Below, piece by piece: positions 10,369 to 21,439 of a DNA stretch of 64,000 nucleotides. The notes under the pieces are model-generated. The model was not told the origin of the DNA. It ran no database searches and was given only the letters and a program-made list of their open reading frames with translations. The translations under genes were made by a program, and so were the position numbers. Position 1 is the stretch's first letter; each line of letters opens with the position of its first letter. Source of the DNA: Acanthosoma haemorrhoidale (taxonomy: Eukaryota; Arthropoda; Insecta; Hemiptera; Acanthosomatidae); NCBI GenBank assembly GCA_930367205.1, contig OV884009.1, forward strand, positions 98,043,189 through 98,107,188, written 5' to 3'.

Positions 10369-10533
10369 TATTATGTGCTGGTTGAATTAAATAGAACAAA
10401 TACTTAGTGAGCACACTGATTTATTACATGATTGATAACTAAAACAACATGAACAAGAATAAGGTTATCCTTAGGTAACAACAACTTCACCTAATCGATG
10501 AATCGATAAATACGATAGTTCGATGACACAACA
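10369..10533 (-). repeat. 5' LTR of the Mag-like Gypsy element
   Basis: This is the upstream copy in element orientation, 165 bp, beginning TGTTGTGTC on the minus strand. The 5-bp duplication GAAAT follows at 10534. The promoter and polyadenylation signals of the element must lie in this short LTR; none is obvious by eye. Confidence 0.9.
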
Positions 10534-11349
10534 GAAATCTTCCACAGTTTTGCTGTGAGTATGGCTTTGATGAGAAAGGTGAGGTGTGAAAGTATGGGTA
10601 AGATGCAGAGCAAATTCCTCCGACCTATATCCATCCGAGGCCGCCCAGGACCCATCATCACGACGGAGTGGATGTGAAACAGGTTGATACTTTAGGATTT
10701 TTTTGGTTACATTCCACAAGGAGTTATCCCTGGTAGACAGAGAGGAGAGGTAGGAATTGAAAGAATCAGAACGGAAGGATGCCAATCGCCGCTTTACCAA
10801 TCGGCAGTACTGATTGTACGAGCGGCGATCAGCAGGATGCCGGGATCTTTGCCACACTGTTCTAGAGCGGCGTTTGGATTTGATTAGATCTTTGAGATGC
10901 TGAGGTAAACGATTATGATTGTGGATTCTTGGGTGACGATGGGGTGACGATGCCTCCCAAGCCGACCTCTGGACCAGAGTAGTGAAAGAATGCACTGCAT
11001 CGTCTAGGTCTTGGGATGTTTTCAGGGATAATTTGAGGTTTACGGACTCTGTAAGAAGCTGACGGAAGTGGTCCCAGTCAACTGGGACCCTAATAAATGA
11101 AGGAGGAGGCAGTTTGTGAATTGGTCTAAGGGAAATGGTTAATAATAAAGGACTATGATCAGAGGAGAGGTCATCGAGGCGCTTGAGTGAATAGTTTAGT
11201 GTTCCTAAACTATTGTAGAAGAAAAAGTCAAGGAGATCTGGATTTCGGTTGGGATCTGATGGCCAATAGGTGGCTGTGTCAGGAGAGATAGTGGAGCAAT
11301 GTCTCCGTGTGAGTGCAGACAGCAAAGCACGTCCTCGTGTATTTGTGGA
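10534..11349 (-). pseudogene. LINE copy A endonuclease C-terminal half and linker
   Basis: Direct continuation of the endonuclease after the TGA at 11350. It contains the SSDHSPLLLTI block, which has the catalytic SDH motif of the exonuclease-endonuclease-phosphatase fold, and then the basic linker toward the reverse transcriptase. The frame is open up to the Gypsy insertion at 10533, where it is cut. Residues encoded beyond 10533 in the computed frame come from the Gypsy LTR and are not part of this protein. Confidence 0.85.
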
Positions 11350-13065
11350 TCATGAGCCCCAGTGTTGGTGCTTCGCATTAAAGTCCCCACCCACAAGGAA
11401 ACGATGCCCGATGGAGTCTAGAAAGGAGATGAATTGGGAATCGGGAATGGATTTATTGGGAGGGCAGTACACTGATGCTAGAGTAAGGGGAAAAGTGAGG
11501 GTGGTGATTGACACTGCAGTGGATTGAAGGAAATCATGTGCTACCAAAGGAACTATGTGATGGGATATGGAGTTATGGACAATGACAGCGGTACCTGCAT
11601 GAGCTCTTCCATCTGGGTGATCAGTTCGATAAGTCTGGTACTGTCGAACGGTAAATGGTCGTTTACTTGTAAGTCTTGTTTCAGTAATAAGAGCTACATC
11701 GATGTTTTTGTTATGGAGTAGTGCTGTCAGTTCGTTAGTGTGGGTGCGAACACCATTCGCATTCCAAAGGAGAATGGATAAGGAGTCGGAAGGATCCACT
11801 AATGGATTTTGTTTAACGGGGATAAGGTAGGAGACAAGATTTGTAAGAAGGGAAATGAGAGGTGTAATTAGGGTTCTGAACTCTGTAAGGAATGAGGTTA
11901 AAAGGCTGGTGAGATCTGAAGAGCTTGAAGGTGGCGGGATATGCGAGATGTGTGGTTGAGGATGGGATTGAGTTTGCCGATTTCTGGGATGAGCGGAGTG
12001 CTGGGAAAGAAGAACTTGCGGAGGAGGTGTGGGCAATGCCTGTGACTGCTCTCTGTTCCGAACTGCGTCAGCAAAAGAGACTGAAGGCCTCAAACTTCTG
12101 GTGGGGGCGCTTCTTGGGCTACCTGTGGCTGATGTTTCTTCTTCAGGACGACGACGTTGTTCACTTCTGGACATTAGAATTCTATAAGCCTCACAGCCTT
12201 TATAGTTTGCCGGGTGGCCTTGCTGACAGAACACGCATACAGCAGGTGATTTTAGGGGCTTCTTGCAGAATTCAATTTTGTGCTGCCCACTGCACTTTAC
12301 ACACCTGGGAGGGTGGTAGCAGTATGATTTTGTGTGCCCATATCCCTGGCAATTATGGCATTGGACGATGTCTCGTTTCGGGTAAGGCTTTTCGACCTGT
12401 ACTCTTGTGTAGTATAAGTGGTTAAGCTCGTAGATTTTCTCCACTCCAGCTGTTCGCTCTAGATCGACAAAGAATAAGGGCATTGGTTTCTTGATACTTG
12501 TATCATTTTCTTGTCTTTCCTCACGGAGGACATTCGTGATTTGGCGAACCTTGTACCCTAAACTTATCAGCTCATTTTCTATCTCGTCCGCTGGTGTTGT
12601 GGGATGCAGGTTTCTAATCACCACCCGCAGCGATCTTTCTTGCTTTAGTTGGTAGGTATGAAAATCAGCCTTGGTTTCTTCTAGGTATTTTATAATTCCT
12701 CGGTATGTTTCAGGAGTGTCCGGAGAAACTTTTGTGTCCCGAGATCGATTGAGGCAAGTATATTTGCCTGTACCTACAACTTTGCTCAATTGAGTGCATA
12801 GTAATTTGAAATTACTAATGTTGCGAACGAATATCGCTGGTGGCTTGGGCTGTGTGGGTGTTGTTGTAGAGTCCATGTCCTCTACCTCAATATTTTTCAA
12901 CACCTCGTAACTATTGGGTGTGAAAAAGGGAGACTCATGAGTTACTGTTGTTTGTTTTGATGTGGTGGGTTGTGGTGGTATCTCTTCCATAGAGCTGCTA
13001 GGTGCTGAGGAATTTATTGGGATATTCCGATTAGATCGCCATGGCTTGCGTTTGACTGGTGACAT
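11350..13065 (-). pseudogene. LINE copy A gag-like ORF1 running in frame into the endonuclease
   Basis: The frame begins at an ATG at 13065 (a longer reading from 13083 starts with TTG) and reaches a TGA at 11350. The first roughly 330 residues are the nucleic-acid-binding gag-like protein of Jockey elements: low-complexity N-terminus, a central RNA-binding-type region and three zinc knuckles, beginning CHNCQGYGHTKSYC, CVKCSGQHKIEFC and CVFCQQGHPANYKGC. A Pro/Ser-rich spacer follows, and without any stop the frame enters an endonuclease with WNANGVR near its start and the GGDFNAKHQHWGS catalytic block at its end. Jockey elements normally have two reading frames, so this fusion is unusual or the product of a lost stop. 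The TGA cuts the endonuclease just after the GGDFNAKH block, where copy B has AGA. Confidence 0.85.
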
Positions 13066-13551
13066 AGTGGGCGTAGGTCCCAATGATCTTGAGCGTTTTT
13101 TTTATTTTCTGATATAACTTGTTGATAGAAACGCATGTTTCATATTCTTGTAAATAGTTTTTAATTGAATAAAAAAAAAAAAAAAAAAAAAAAAAACTGT
13201 GTAGCCTCGAACACAGGTATTTGTGTTAATAGCTTGTGGCGTAATTAGAGGCCTGAACAGAGTGTACTTTAGGGCCAGCTGGACTCCCCACTCCTATCCC
13301 CACTCTCAGCACGGCTGACTGATATCTTGCAATATGGCCGCCCTCTGTATGAATTGTGAGATGAAAAACTTACGTTAGCAATAATAATGTTCCTCTTTCC
13401 ACTGACCTGTAGACAGTCCACCGCGAACGGTTCGCCCAAGGGTCGGTTGGAACAGTTTTGCGAACTAGGCACGTCCTACGAACGGTAACAAGAACAGTTT
13501 GTTGCAGAGCGATGTGAAAAACGACTTATATAGTTAGCGCAGGCGCAGTAC
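13066..13551 (-). promoter_or_regulatory. 5' untranslated region and likely internal promoter of LINE copy A
   Basis: This lies between the target duplication and the first ATG of gag. In sense orientation it starts GTACTGCGCC, has ACTATATAAG about 18 bases in, a GC-richer middle and a run of about 26 T (13171-13196 on the plus strand as A) shortly before gag. Jockey-type elements are transcribed from internal promoters near their 5' end; that this segment does the same here is inference. Copy B lacks the first roughly 335 bases of it. Confidence 0.5.
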
Positions 13552-13625
13552 TACATCCAATATATACATACCTTATACACAGTGCGAGAACTCCCAATAA
13601 CGGATTAAGTATAGAGATCTTTTAA

Positions 13626-13675
13626 AAAACTTTATTATGAATAACAATCAAAACACTGGTATATACAAATATTAT
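13626..13675 (-). repeat. Fragment of interspersed repeat R
   Basis: Read on the minus strand this about 50-base stretch, with ATACCAGTGTTTTGATTG and an ATAATAAAG end, matches the 3' ends of the copies at 20081-20283 and 31976-32262. Similarity beyond it is not clear. Confidence 0.6.
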
Positions 13676-14097
13676 TCAGTTACAGCTGTCCTATAGAGTT
13701 CAAGTCGTCCGTTGTTACTTTCATTGTGCGTGCTCATTCATACTGCGGCTCCTGCCCATTCGCGAGAACCTGCTCGACTATGACTAATCCTATCACACAA
13801 GCAGTATTTGATATATTTATATATTATTTGTAGGGACCATTTGAAGTGAGCGTGAGGCTATATGAGTAGTTTGTGTTTCGGAAAGAGCTATGTTGAAGTA
13901 TTCATTTATGCTTTCGCCAGAAATGCTACCCCCTATTCAATTTAAATGATCAAGGTATTTAAAATACGGTTCGTTTTATAAGGACTGGGTAGACAGGGTG
14001 AGAAAGAGGACAGAAACTAACAAAATCGAGGCTATATGAAGTAATTAATGTCTTACGAATAGTAAAATTTTGAAAATTTCATACAAAATATGGTCGG
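13676..14097. other. No recognisable feature
   Basis: No coding frame or repeat recognised. I looked for a mate of the downstream mariner terminal repeat (14750-14765) here and did not find one. Confidence 0.4.
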
Positions 14098-14765
14098 AAT
14101 AGTGTTTTGACTTCATCAACTGTGAAGAGATTAATTGAAAAATTTAGGGAGACTGGATCAGTTGGAGACACTAAACACACTGGTCGTCCAAAAACAAGCC
14201 GTTCAAATGTCAATATCGAAGCAGTGCGTGAGAGTGTTGTTGAAAGTCCAGGAACATCAATTCGGCGCCGTAAACACAGTTCTTTGTGCCAAAATTGGAT
14301 GATATTGATGTGGCCAATCTGTAGTTTCAACAAGATGGTGCCACATGCCATACAGCCCATGAAACAATTTAAATACTGCATGAGACATTTTCAGGTCGTG
14401 TACTCTCTCGTTTCGGTGATCAGAGTGACCCCCTAGATCGTGTGATTTAACACCTTTAGATTTCTTTTTATAGGATTATTTGAAGTCAAAGGTGTATGTC
14501 AACAAGCCCACGTCCACCCGTGCATTAAAAGAGGAAATTCAACGCTGCATCAACGAAATTCAACCACATTTATGCCAAATGGCCATGGAAAATTTCGACA
14601 AAAGAGTGCGTATGTGCCAGCAAAGTCGTGGAGGTCATTTGCCCGATGTGTTATTCCATAAATAACCCTATCCTAGTTACTTTATAATTCAATAGCAACA
14701 AAAATACTAAAAACTGTGTTTTCTATTTAAATCAAATCTTGTGTTAATTCTGGGACACCCTTTAT
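14098..14765 (+). pseudogene. Internally deleted IS630/mariner-type transposase
   Basis: The first part (14107-14275) encodes a helix-turn-helix N-terminus with STVKRLIEKFRETGSV and a GRPKTSR basic hinge. The frame then jumps to the end of the catalytic domain: a FQQDGA-x-CHTA block, which holds the second catalytic Asp, is visible in another frame near 14325, and the C-terminal part KSKVYVNKP to GGHLPDVLFHK is open from 14480 to 14665. About half of the usual 340 residues, including the first catalytic Asp, are missing, and at least two frame changes are present. A GGGACACCCTTTAT string at 14751-14764 looks like a 3' terminal inverted repeat of this family. It cannot encode an active transposase. 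Confidence 0.8.
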
Positions 14766-14919
14766 GACAGAAATCCTAAAGACCTAATTTTCTTCGTCAA
14801 TGAAATCTGTGGGAACACTTACTAAAATGAAAACACTCTCAGAAACCATAACCACGCGTGACTGTTGTTAGTACAACCGTAAAATCATAAATAATAGACC
14901 AAGCCCGTGATAGTCGGTT

Positions 14920-17900
14920 AACTAATGCCTTTACTAATATACACGATTTCCTAGGCTACTTGACTCAAACGTACAAATACTCGACGACTGTAGGGCAACT
15001 AAAACATGAACTAATGCGTACAGTCTCATACCGTAACGAATTTCCTATGGACTTCATTAATCACATTTCAAAATTATGATCCATAATAATCTCTAGAATT
15101 TATTTTCATGAAGAGATCATTGACAAAAAAAAACCTAAATTAATCATCAAAACGTTGAGATAATTGAACACATACTGATTAACCTCTGATACTCTTAACC
15201 TACTGATCACTCACAACTAGCGAACTACTTAGCCCACATGAGACTCAGACATTTAGAAAATATTCACAATGCGATCCAAAATGACTGTTATCATATGATA
15301 GAGAGATTATATAGCCATGGTAACGGATCAACACAAGAGAGAAAGCCCAACGAAAGTAAATTCAGAGAAACAAAATGATCGCAGATACTGTAACCATCGC
15401 AGGGACTATAACAATTGCACACACTTAAACAATTACAGAACATACAAGAGATATGAAAAGATAGAATGAAGGAACAGTGATAAACTCTAGTTTCTGTAGA
15501 ACAATTCAGATTACAGGAGTTATGAGGAAAGACGATTGAATGACTCACGACCAGAACAGCAGGACCAGAGAGCTTGGCGCAGAATGATCAACTATAATAA
15601 TAGGTGCTACTTCCAATGAAAACAATTACACTGACAAAAACGAAAAAGACCTTATAGAAAAAAATTAAACGAAGAAAATCAAAGAATAATTGAGAAATAA
15701 CCACATAAAGGATGATATTAAAGAAAGCCTATTAATAATAATTAATAATTAACAAATTTCAACACTGACAAACCTATATTCTCTCGCAATTATACGCACC
15801 TGTAACAGTTCAAGAATGATGTGGATATTGAACTTCTAACATTATTAAAAGCCATCAGAGAAAGTAGCTCACCCTATAACTCCATAGTGTGGGTGGGATC
15901 CAAAAAATGTATGCTAGTAATAAAAGAAAAATTCAGATGGTCACAGATTAACACAAAATAAATCAGGAAACCATACCTGACAAATTCCCGGTTCACAACA
16001 TAGAAGATCACAAATTAAATAAGACAATTGAATGAACCCAAAATAAAAACTATAGGTAGTTTATAGATATTGATTATATAATTATAAACTATAGATTAAA
16101 CTGCAGGGTTTTACTAAATTAAAATCGATTTCAACAGGCAAAGGACACTATGACTACCTTCTGATCCTCTATTGATGAATAACTCAACCATCTATAAGCT
16201 GTTCAAACATTCAATGTCCAAACATCTTGACAAAACGGAATTTCTCAATAAAAAACTCCAATTTTTAGGCTTCATTATTACAGCTGACGGCATCCATACG
16301 AAACCCAAAAAAATAGAACCAATAGAAAAATACCCACTTCCTAGAAATCAAAGATAGATTAAATAATTTTTAGATACAGAAAATTCATCCACAACTATGC
16401 ACATATTGCGAAGCCGTTATCACTACAGTTAAGAAAGGGCCGTGGAATCAATCCTGAGGAATACAGAGACACCTTCGAATTACTAAAACCTCGCTTAATG
16501 CACTAATCCCTCAGTCTCCTAATTGGGATCTACAATTCCTGTAAACGACCGATGCATCATAGCTTTCGGAGCAGTGCTTCACCAAGTTTCCAAGGGGAGA
16601 GATCATCTAATTGCATTCTGCCACAGAACTACGCTACTATGAAAAGGAGTTACTAGCGATTGTAAACTCCCGCACACACTTTAAACCATGTCTCTACGGA
16701 AAAGGATTCGCAATTCAAACAGACCACAAACCATTACAGAAGTTATTTTCCACGAAAAACGCAAATACGCGTCTCATGAAATAGATTTTCTTTCTTTCAT
16801 GGCATAAACCACATCGAAGGAAACACAAACTACGTTGAAGATGCTTTAAGCAAGTCTTCTTATACGCAGACAATAACAGCTTAGCGACTGCACATTCCCA
16901 AGGATCCTCGGACCAGCAAGTATGGGTAGTGAACAAACATAAGGCAATCAGCGTAGAAAAAACCCAAATTTCTATACAGAGAGGGGAGGCAAGAATAAAC
17001 TTTATTATGATAAAATTACAATTTGTCTTATTCGTCAAAAGTAATTGTGATAGATGTTCTCATTCATACCATATTTACAATTTTCATTCACCTCCCAAAC
17101 CCACATGGTTATCACCTCCCTCGCATGCGAAAAAGGGAGCGGAGTCTTGGAAAGTCCCCCACGCTCCTCCGTCAGCTGTCTCCCTGGATACGAGCCAGTG
17201 AGGCTGGCCAAGAGCGAGATAGCCACAGCCGCTCAGGACGTGTCTGGTCATTGCCAGTAGAAGAAACACTAACTGAAATATAGATACCTAACGCTACCTA
17301 TGGAATTTACTGTGAGCCATCTATAGAAACGCTGTGTGATGAGTTTGAAGAAATATTTAGAAAAATAAGCCACCTAACGAAAGAAAAATTCCCCACAGAA
17401 AAATTAAAACACATGACATAACCCGAAAAGACCAACAAAACGAACTGATAGAAAATTATCATGTGGGAAAAAGATGGCACAGAGGAATAATAGAAACCTA
17501 CAACAGACCTAAACGCCTAAACTACTTTCCCTGTATGAAAGACATAATAACAAAATACAGCATCTCATGCCTCACATGTCGGCAAACGAAATATGACAGA
17601 TTGCCAATAAAATCGAAATATTGCATCATTATTACTCCAGTCATTTGAAGAACTTATGATTGACACATCACACTATGAAAAGAAACTAATGAAATTATTG
17701 ATAATTTTTCAAAGAGACTTTACGCTCAAATAATCGCGCTTGTAACCCAATATAAGTTTCATAAGCAACAATGAAATATATATAAATATTGCCGACCCCT
17801 AGTGTTGTAACTGTGTACAATGGACCTGAATACAAAACACTTTAGTTCGAAGTTTACTCGAAACACGACGAATACCCCATTACACTGCTCCTCGTCATCC

Positions 17901-18240
17901 CAACTCTCTGGGACTAACGAACAGAGCGCATTCTACGCTGATTGAAATTTTAAGGAAGAATCAAAAACCCAAAGGACAAACTGACGCTAAGACCCACCAG
18001 CGTGGCCATTTCATTTAATAAAACAAACGTCAATTAATTAATCTAACATTAAAATTAAGACTAAATGAAATAACGTTTGTAGTCGAGCAGAGACATGAAG
18101 CCCCCCCAACTTATAAAAGATAATTATTAGAACAATACCACGAGAGACTAAAAATAATCCAGGAACTAATAAAGAATAACATCCAGGAAGAAAACGAAGA
18201 AACAACTAAGACACTAAATGAAACAGAGAAGAACCTGTCG
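14920..18240 (+). mobile_element. Decayed Ty3/Gypsy retrotransposon, gag to integrase
   Basis: Pieces of one element appear in normal order on the plus strand, broken by many stops and frameshifts. Near 14930-15080 is a gag-like segment (YLTQTYKYSTTVGQLKHEL). Near 15850-15920 the start of reverse transcriptase shows SSPYNSIVW. At 16172-16357 an open piece carries LDKTEFLNKKLQFLGFI, the RT thumb region. At 16600-16745 RNase H blocks are seen (YYEKELLAIVN, QTDHKPLQKLF). At 17440-17640 the integrase zinc region reads HVGKRWHRGI with a CLTCRQTKY pair, and near 17820-17930 a NGPEYKTL segment and a downstream HPNSLG-like string mark the core. LTRs were not identified. A LINE tail at 16995-17265 separates RNase H from integrase. 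Resemblance is to the Gypsy/17.6 type; no env was seen. Confidence 0.75.
16995..17265 (-). mobile_element. LINE tail inserted in the decayed Gypsy element
   Basis: Minus-oriented copy of the shared LINE tail with the CTCGCTCTTGG, GCATGCG and ATAATAAAG landmarks. Its 5' part reaches further upstream than most copies, to an ACTGGCAATGACCAGAC segment that matches the GGCAATGGCCAG just after the stop codon of LINE copies B and D. The 3' hairpin is decayed here. No clean target duplication was found. It is younger than the Gypsy copy it splits. Confidence 0.85.
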
Positions 18241-18552
18241 TAGAAATCAATATAAAGATGTATTAATGTTAACTCATTAATGAATAATTCGATTGAAATT
18301 TCAAAATAATTTTTTTAATTGCTTTAATTAATTAGGAAAAAAAAATTGATCTCCCATAGACAGTTAAAGTAACTTGATACGAATAATGAATGAAAACATT
18401 GTGTGATGTACACGATGCAAATAAAGGTAGGTAGAAAGGAAATCAGTGGACACTAAGATACATAGGTAGGTCATTGCAGTTGCTCCATGTCCCTTGTTTT
18501 TTAATTATATCAAGTGGGTCTTGGGTGGGGTTGCAGAGGATTAAAGAATGGG

Positions 18553-18798
18553 TTATTGGAATTTCAAAGCTGTCCTAAAATTATTTTTGCTATCGGGATA
18601 TAAAATTTCAATGTATACATTAATAACAATACTATTGAGAGTTGATGTTTCGGTATTTAATATTCCATAAATATTTTGTAAGTTATCACTGGTGAAGACT
18701 TTTTCATGTTGATTATACATCGGATTTTTCTGACTTAAAGGTGTGCTGAGCAGAAAAAGTATTGTAAAAGCGGCGAAAAGTGAAACAGTATAAGACAT
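18553..18798 (-). CDS. Small frame with signal-peptide-like start, possible exon
   Basis: An 81-residue frame starting MSYTVSLFAAFTILFLLS, which has the charge and hydrophobic core expected of a signal peptide, with a plausible cleavage region near residues 19-23, followed by a polar, Asn-rich part. No domain is recognised and there are no Cys residues. In a eukaryote it could be a first exon of a small secreted protein, possibly ending early at a GT within the frame. It lies between dead transposons. A chance frame in AT-rich DNA is as likely. It shares a weak N-x-H-E-x-VF string with the frame at 29628-29825. Confidence 0.22.
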   Translation of the reverse strand: MSYTVSLFAAFTILFLLSTPLSQKNPMYNQHEKVFTSDNLQNIYGILNTETSTLNSIVINVYIEILYPDSKNNFRTALKFQ

Positions 18799-20080
18799 AA
18801 TGATATGGTTTTGTAGATTACATTTTAAGACGAAGAGTAGAATAAAATGGGGGATGCTAAAGTTGTATCTAGTGTCATCGCCAGTTTAAAATGCTCAAGT
18901 TCCCCGCCAGTGACTGCGCACTCTATCGACGTCCTTTACAAGAAGCCGTTTCTCCAAGTGGCCGCTAGGTGGCGCACAACACTTGTTGTGTTCCACTCGC
19001 AGTCCTGATGAAGGTAGGAGGTGAATGAGGCCCTCATAAGTAATCACACTGTTTGGTTCGAGGCCAATGTTGGAATGAAAGAGAGAAGGGAAAAGCATGT
19101 GTTCCAAGAGAAAGATGGTGACATTCCCCTAACCACTAGTGACTGTTAATAGTGACACATAATAGGATTCCATCAGTGACACTTACACTTATAAGATACT
19201 GCTCATACTGCTATACAGGGATTGTTATCTCATTTATTTGTAATGTTACATATCACTTACACTCGTTTCATATTTCACCACTATTCACCAATGTTTTACT
19301 TTTAGTAACTAACACTACTGATAATGTATGATAGTTTTGTTTTACATATTTACCTATTACATTTCCAAATATTTATTTACAACGTCCTGGACTAATTAAT
19401 AAGAATGGTACGAGGCTAGCAAGTCATTGTATTTAAGCAACCATTCTTACCTTTAAAATTATTTTTGAAATACATTGCTTTTCGTTTAGGCAGAAAACAT
19501 TCAAGCTCAAGCACCAATTAATTATATCTGTTTTTGTTTTTTTTTCATGACTCTTAACTCTTATCATTTTGCAAGCTATTCTTCTAAGGAAATCTATCTC
19601 ATCCATAGTTTTCAAATCGCCTTTAAATACAACAACACATTTCTAAAATTGTGAGTGCTGACATAATAAGTGAATAAAAGGTAAATTTCAGTTATACTGA
19701 AGTGGCTAGTTACTTAACCCATGAGACACTTCATTGAAAAAGCTTTAGTCCCTAAAACATATAATACACAAGTAAATTAAAATACGATTTTTTTTTTTAA
19801 TTCATGTGCATTATGATCACTTAGAGTAATTTTTTCCAAGTAGTTTACATAGCTCATAAAGATAGATGATCGTAAATTTAATACTTGTTGGTAGAGAATA
19901 TAATTCATTAGTTTATACTTCCATAAGCCATGGTCCACTATTGGTTTCTATGTTGAGTGGACAAAGTTATGGATCAATCAGTCTTGTTGGATTTTTGATC
20001 TGATTATTAATAAGCGAAAAAGGTTAGTATGAGTGAATGTGGTCAGTTTTGTAATGCTTGCTTTATATAATAATTATAAT
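18799..20080. other. No recognisable gene
   Basis: AT-rich apart from a GC-richer patch at about 18870-19130. Frames here (70 and 60 residues on the minus strand) carry no recognisable motif. Confidence 0.45.
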
Positions 20081-20283
20081 CTTGATAAGAACAAGTAGAA
20101 GGGGCTTGAGCAGAACTGTATACCTGCCTCATGACTTTATGGAAGTCCCTGTTATTTTTAAGTAAGCAACTACATCCCTCCAAAACCTCCCCCCCCTACT
20201 TCCTTCTTCCTACTTCTTAATATTTGTATATACCAGTGTTTTGATTGTACTTCATAATAAAGCTTTTCTTTTTTTTTTTTTTT
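20081..20283 (+). repeat. Interspersed repeat R, copy 1
   Basis: About 200 bases shared with 31976-32262, starting near AAGAACAAGTAGA, with TGAGCAGAACTGTATACCTG, ATACCAGTGTTTTGATTG and an ATAATAAAGCTTTTC end followed by poly-T. An AATAAA close to the 3' boundary fits an LTR or a retroposed 3' end. It lacks about 90 bases present in copy 2. The element class is not resolved. Confidence 0.7.
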
Positions 20284-21435
20284 AAAGACACGAACCTCAA
20301 ACATTATCAACCTAAACCTCAAAGTTAACAAATGCCTTACTGTTAAAAGATTTTTGATGTGGCGAGTCACTTTTGAGTTAATCTAGTGAATTACTTTTAC
20401 ATTTTAACAGCACTGATATTTGAAGGATGTCTTAGGAAACGCGCGTCAAAAAGAGTTTTAACGCTCTTTGTCGAATAGAGATTATTTAGTTAGGCAGATA
20501 TGATGTTCCAAAACTAGTTAAATAGTATTAGATTGGTTATCTTGGCCAAAAACTGGAACGGAGATAAAAGGGTAATTACCTTTGAGCATTGGAGGTACAA
20601 CTCTTTCCAATACCTTTATCGACTGTTGCGTTCCTAGCGAAGCATATAAGGCGCTAAGCCGTTATATCCTCAGGCAGGTATGGATAAGGGAGAAGCCGTT
20701 TCTTACTGCCATTATATCTCCTTGAATTATCATTCCGCATCTGTGTGGACGTAGATAGCTAGAAATAAGACGAAATAAAAGTTTTAAACAATTGTCCTTT
20801 TCTATAGGCCTTCCAGTGTAGCCAATGAGAACTCCCCCGCCATACAATGGAATTATGGGTCCTTCCCCGACTCTATGGTATACAAGGAGCCAGTGCCGTA
20901 AAACTTTATCCATTCTCTTTTTATCTGTGTAATTTACTATTGGTAGCCATTTGACAGGGTAATAGATTGCCAGGCTTCGATATTACACGGCTGGACGGGG
21001 TGGCGTTGACACCTTCTGCATCTTTCTTTTGCACATCATTGCCTTAGATGAATGCTATTACAAAGTATTTTTCTATATATTCCATATCTTGTATCAAATA
21101 TTCAATACTTATTGTGTTATTCTTTCTAAACTATCGGCCGATACACATATTTGACTTATAATAGATTAGTTCTTATACCGGTTTAGATTTGATACCATGT
21201 TTTCTATTAACCTTTAAAATGTGGTATAGGTTTGTTATTTAGGATCTGTGAGCAATTTTTAATTATGTTGATGGCAGCAAGGTGGACTCCCCTCTTAATT
21301 ATTCTCCTTGCTTCGTTTTGAAATACCTTAATTACCTCATGGATTAGAATTGCTATGTAACAGCAATATTACCCAAGTGTATTGAATAAAATACATTTTT
21401 AGGCACGATATTGTCTTTTTTTAAATATTTTGGAA
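20284..21435. other. No recognisable feature
   Basis: An 83-residue minus-strand frame (20662-20913) is somewhat less AT-rich than its surroundings but shows no motif I recognise. Confidence 0.4.
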
Positions 21436-21439
21436 CAGT

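Larger units (their letters stand above)
5856..10533 (-). mobile_element. Young, apparently intact Mag-like Ty3/Gypsy retrotransposon
   Basis: A 4.68-kb element on the minus strand with two LTRs of about 165 bp, a primer-binding site, one gag-pol frame and a target duplication GAAAT (5851-5855 and 10534-10538). The LTRs differ by two substitutions and one single-base indel, so the insertion is recent. The target is LINE copy A; the uninterrupted site is seen in LINE copies B (near 38994) and C (near 28019). The fused gag-pol and paired CCHC knuckles resemble the insect and nematode Mag/K02A2.6-like group, which is an assignment from memory of the family. Confidence 0.93.
4241..13551 (-). mobile_element. 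Full-length Jockey-type LINE, copy A, interrupted by a Gypsy element
   Basis: A complete non-LTR retrotransposon in minus orientation. Its 3' end is a run of T on the plus strand (4241-4259), which is a poly(A) tail, and its 5' end is at 13551. The target duplication TACATCCAATA is present exactly at 4230-4240 and 13552-13562. In order on the minus strand it has a 5' untranslated region, a gag-like protein with CCHC knuckles, an apurinic-type endonuclease, a reverse transcriptase and a 3' untranslated region. It is dead: there is an in-frame TGA in the endonuclease (11350-11352) and a 4.7-kb Gypsy element sits at the endonuclease-RT linker. Without that insert it would be about 4.6 kb, close to usual Jockey length. 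Confidence 0.92.

Noticed and set aside
11925..12425. 166-residue plus-strand frame opposite the LINE gag, also seen as 37097-37495 on the minus strand in copy B
   Set aside because: Antisense shadow of the gag frame; it appears twice only because the LINE copies are nearly identical.
13216..13240. 5' end of LINE copy A at the position where copy B starts
   Set aside because: No target duplication is found there, whereas an exact 11-bp duplication is present at 13552-13562.
13973..14030. 5' terminal inverted repeat of the mariner-type remnant
   Set aside because: The sequence with GGACTGGGTAGACAGGG does not pair with the 3' repeat GGGACACCCTTTAT.
20662..20913. 83-residue minus-strand frame in a slightly GC-richer patch
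   Set aside because: No recognisable domain and no splice or promoter context; not enough to call a gene.
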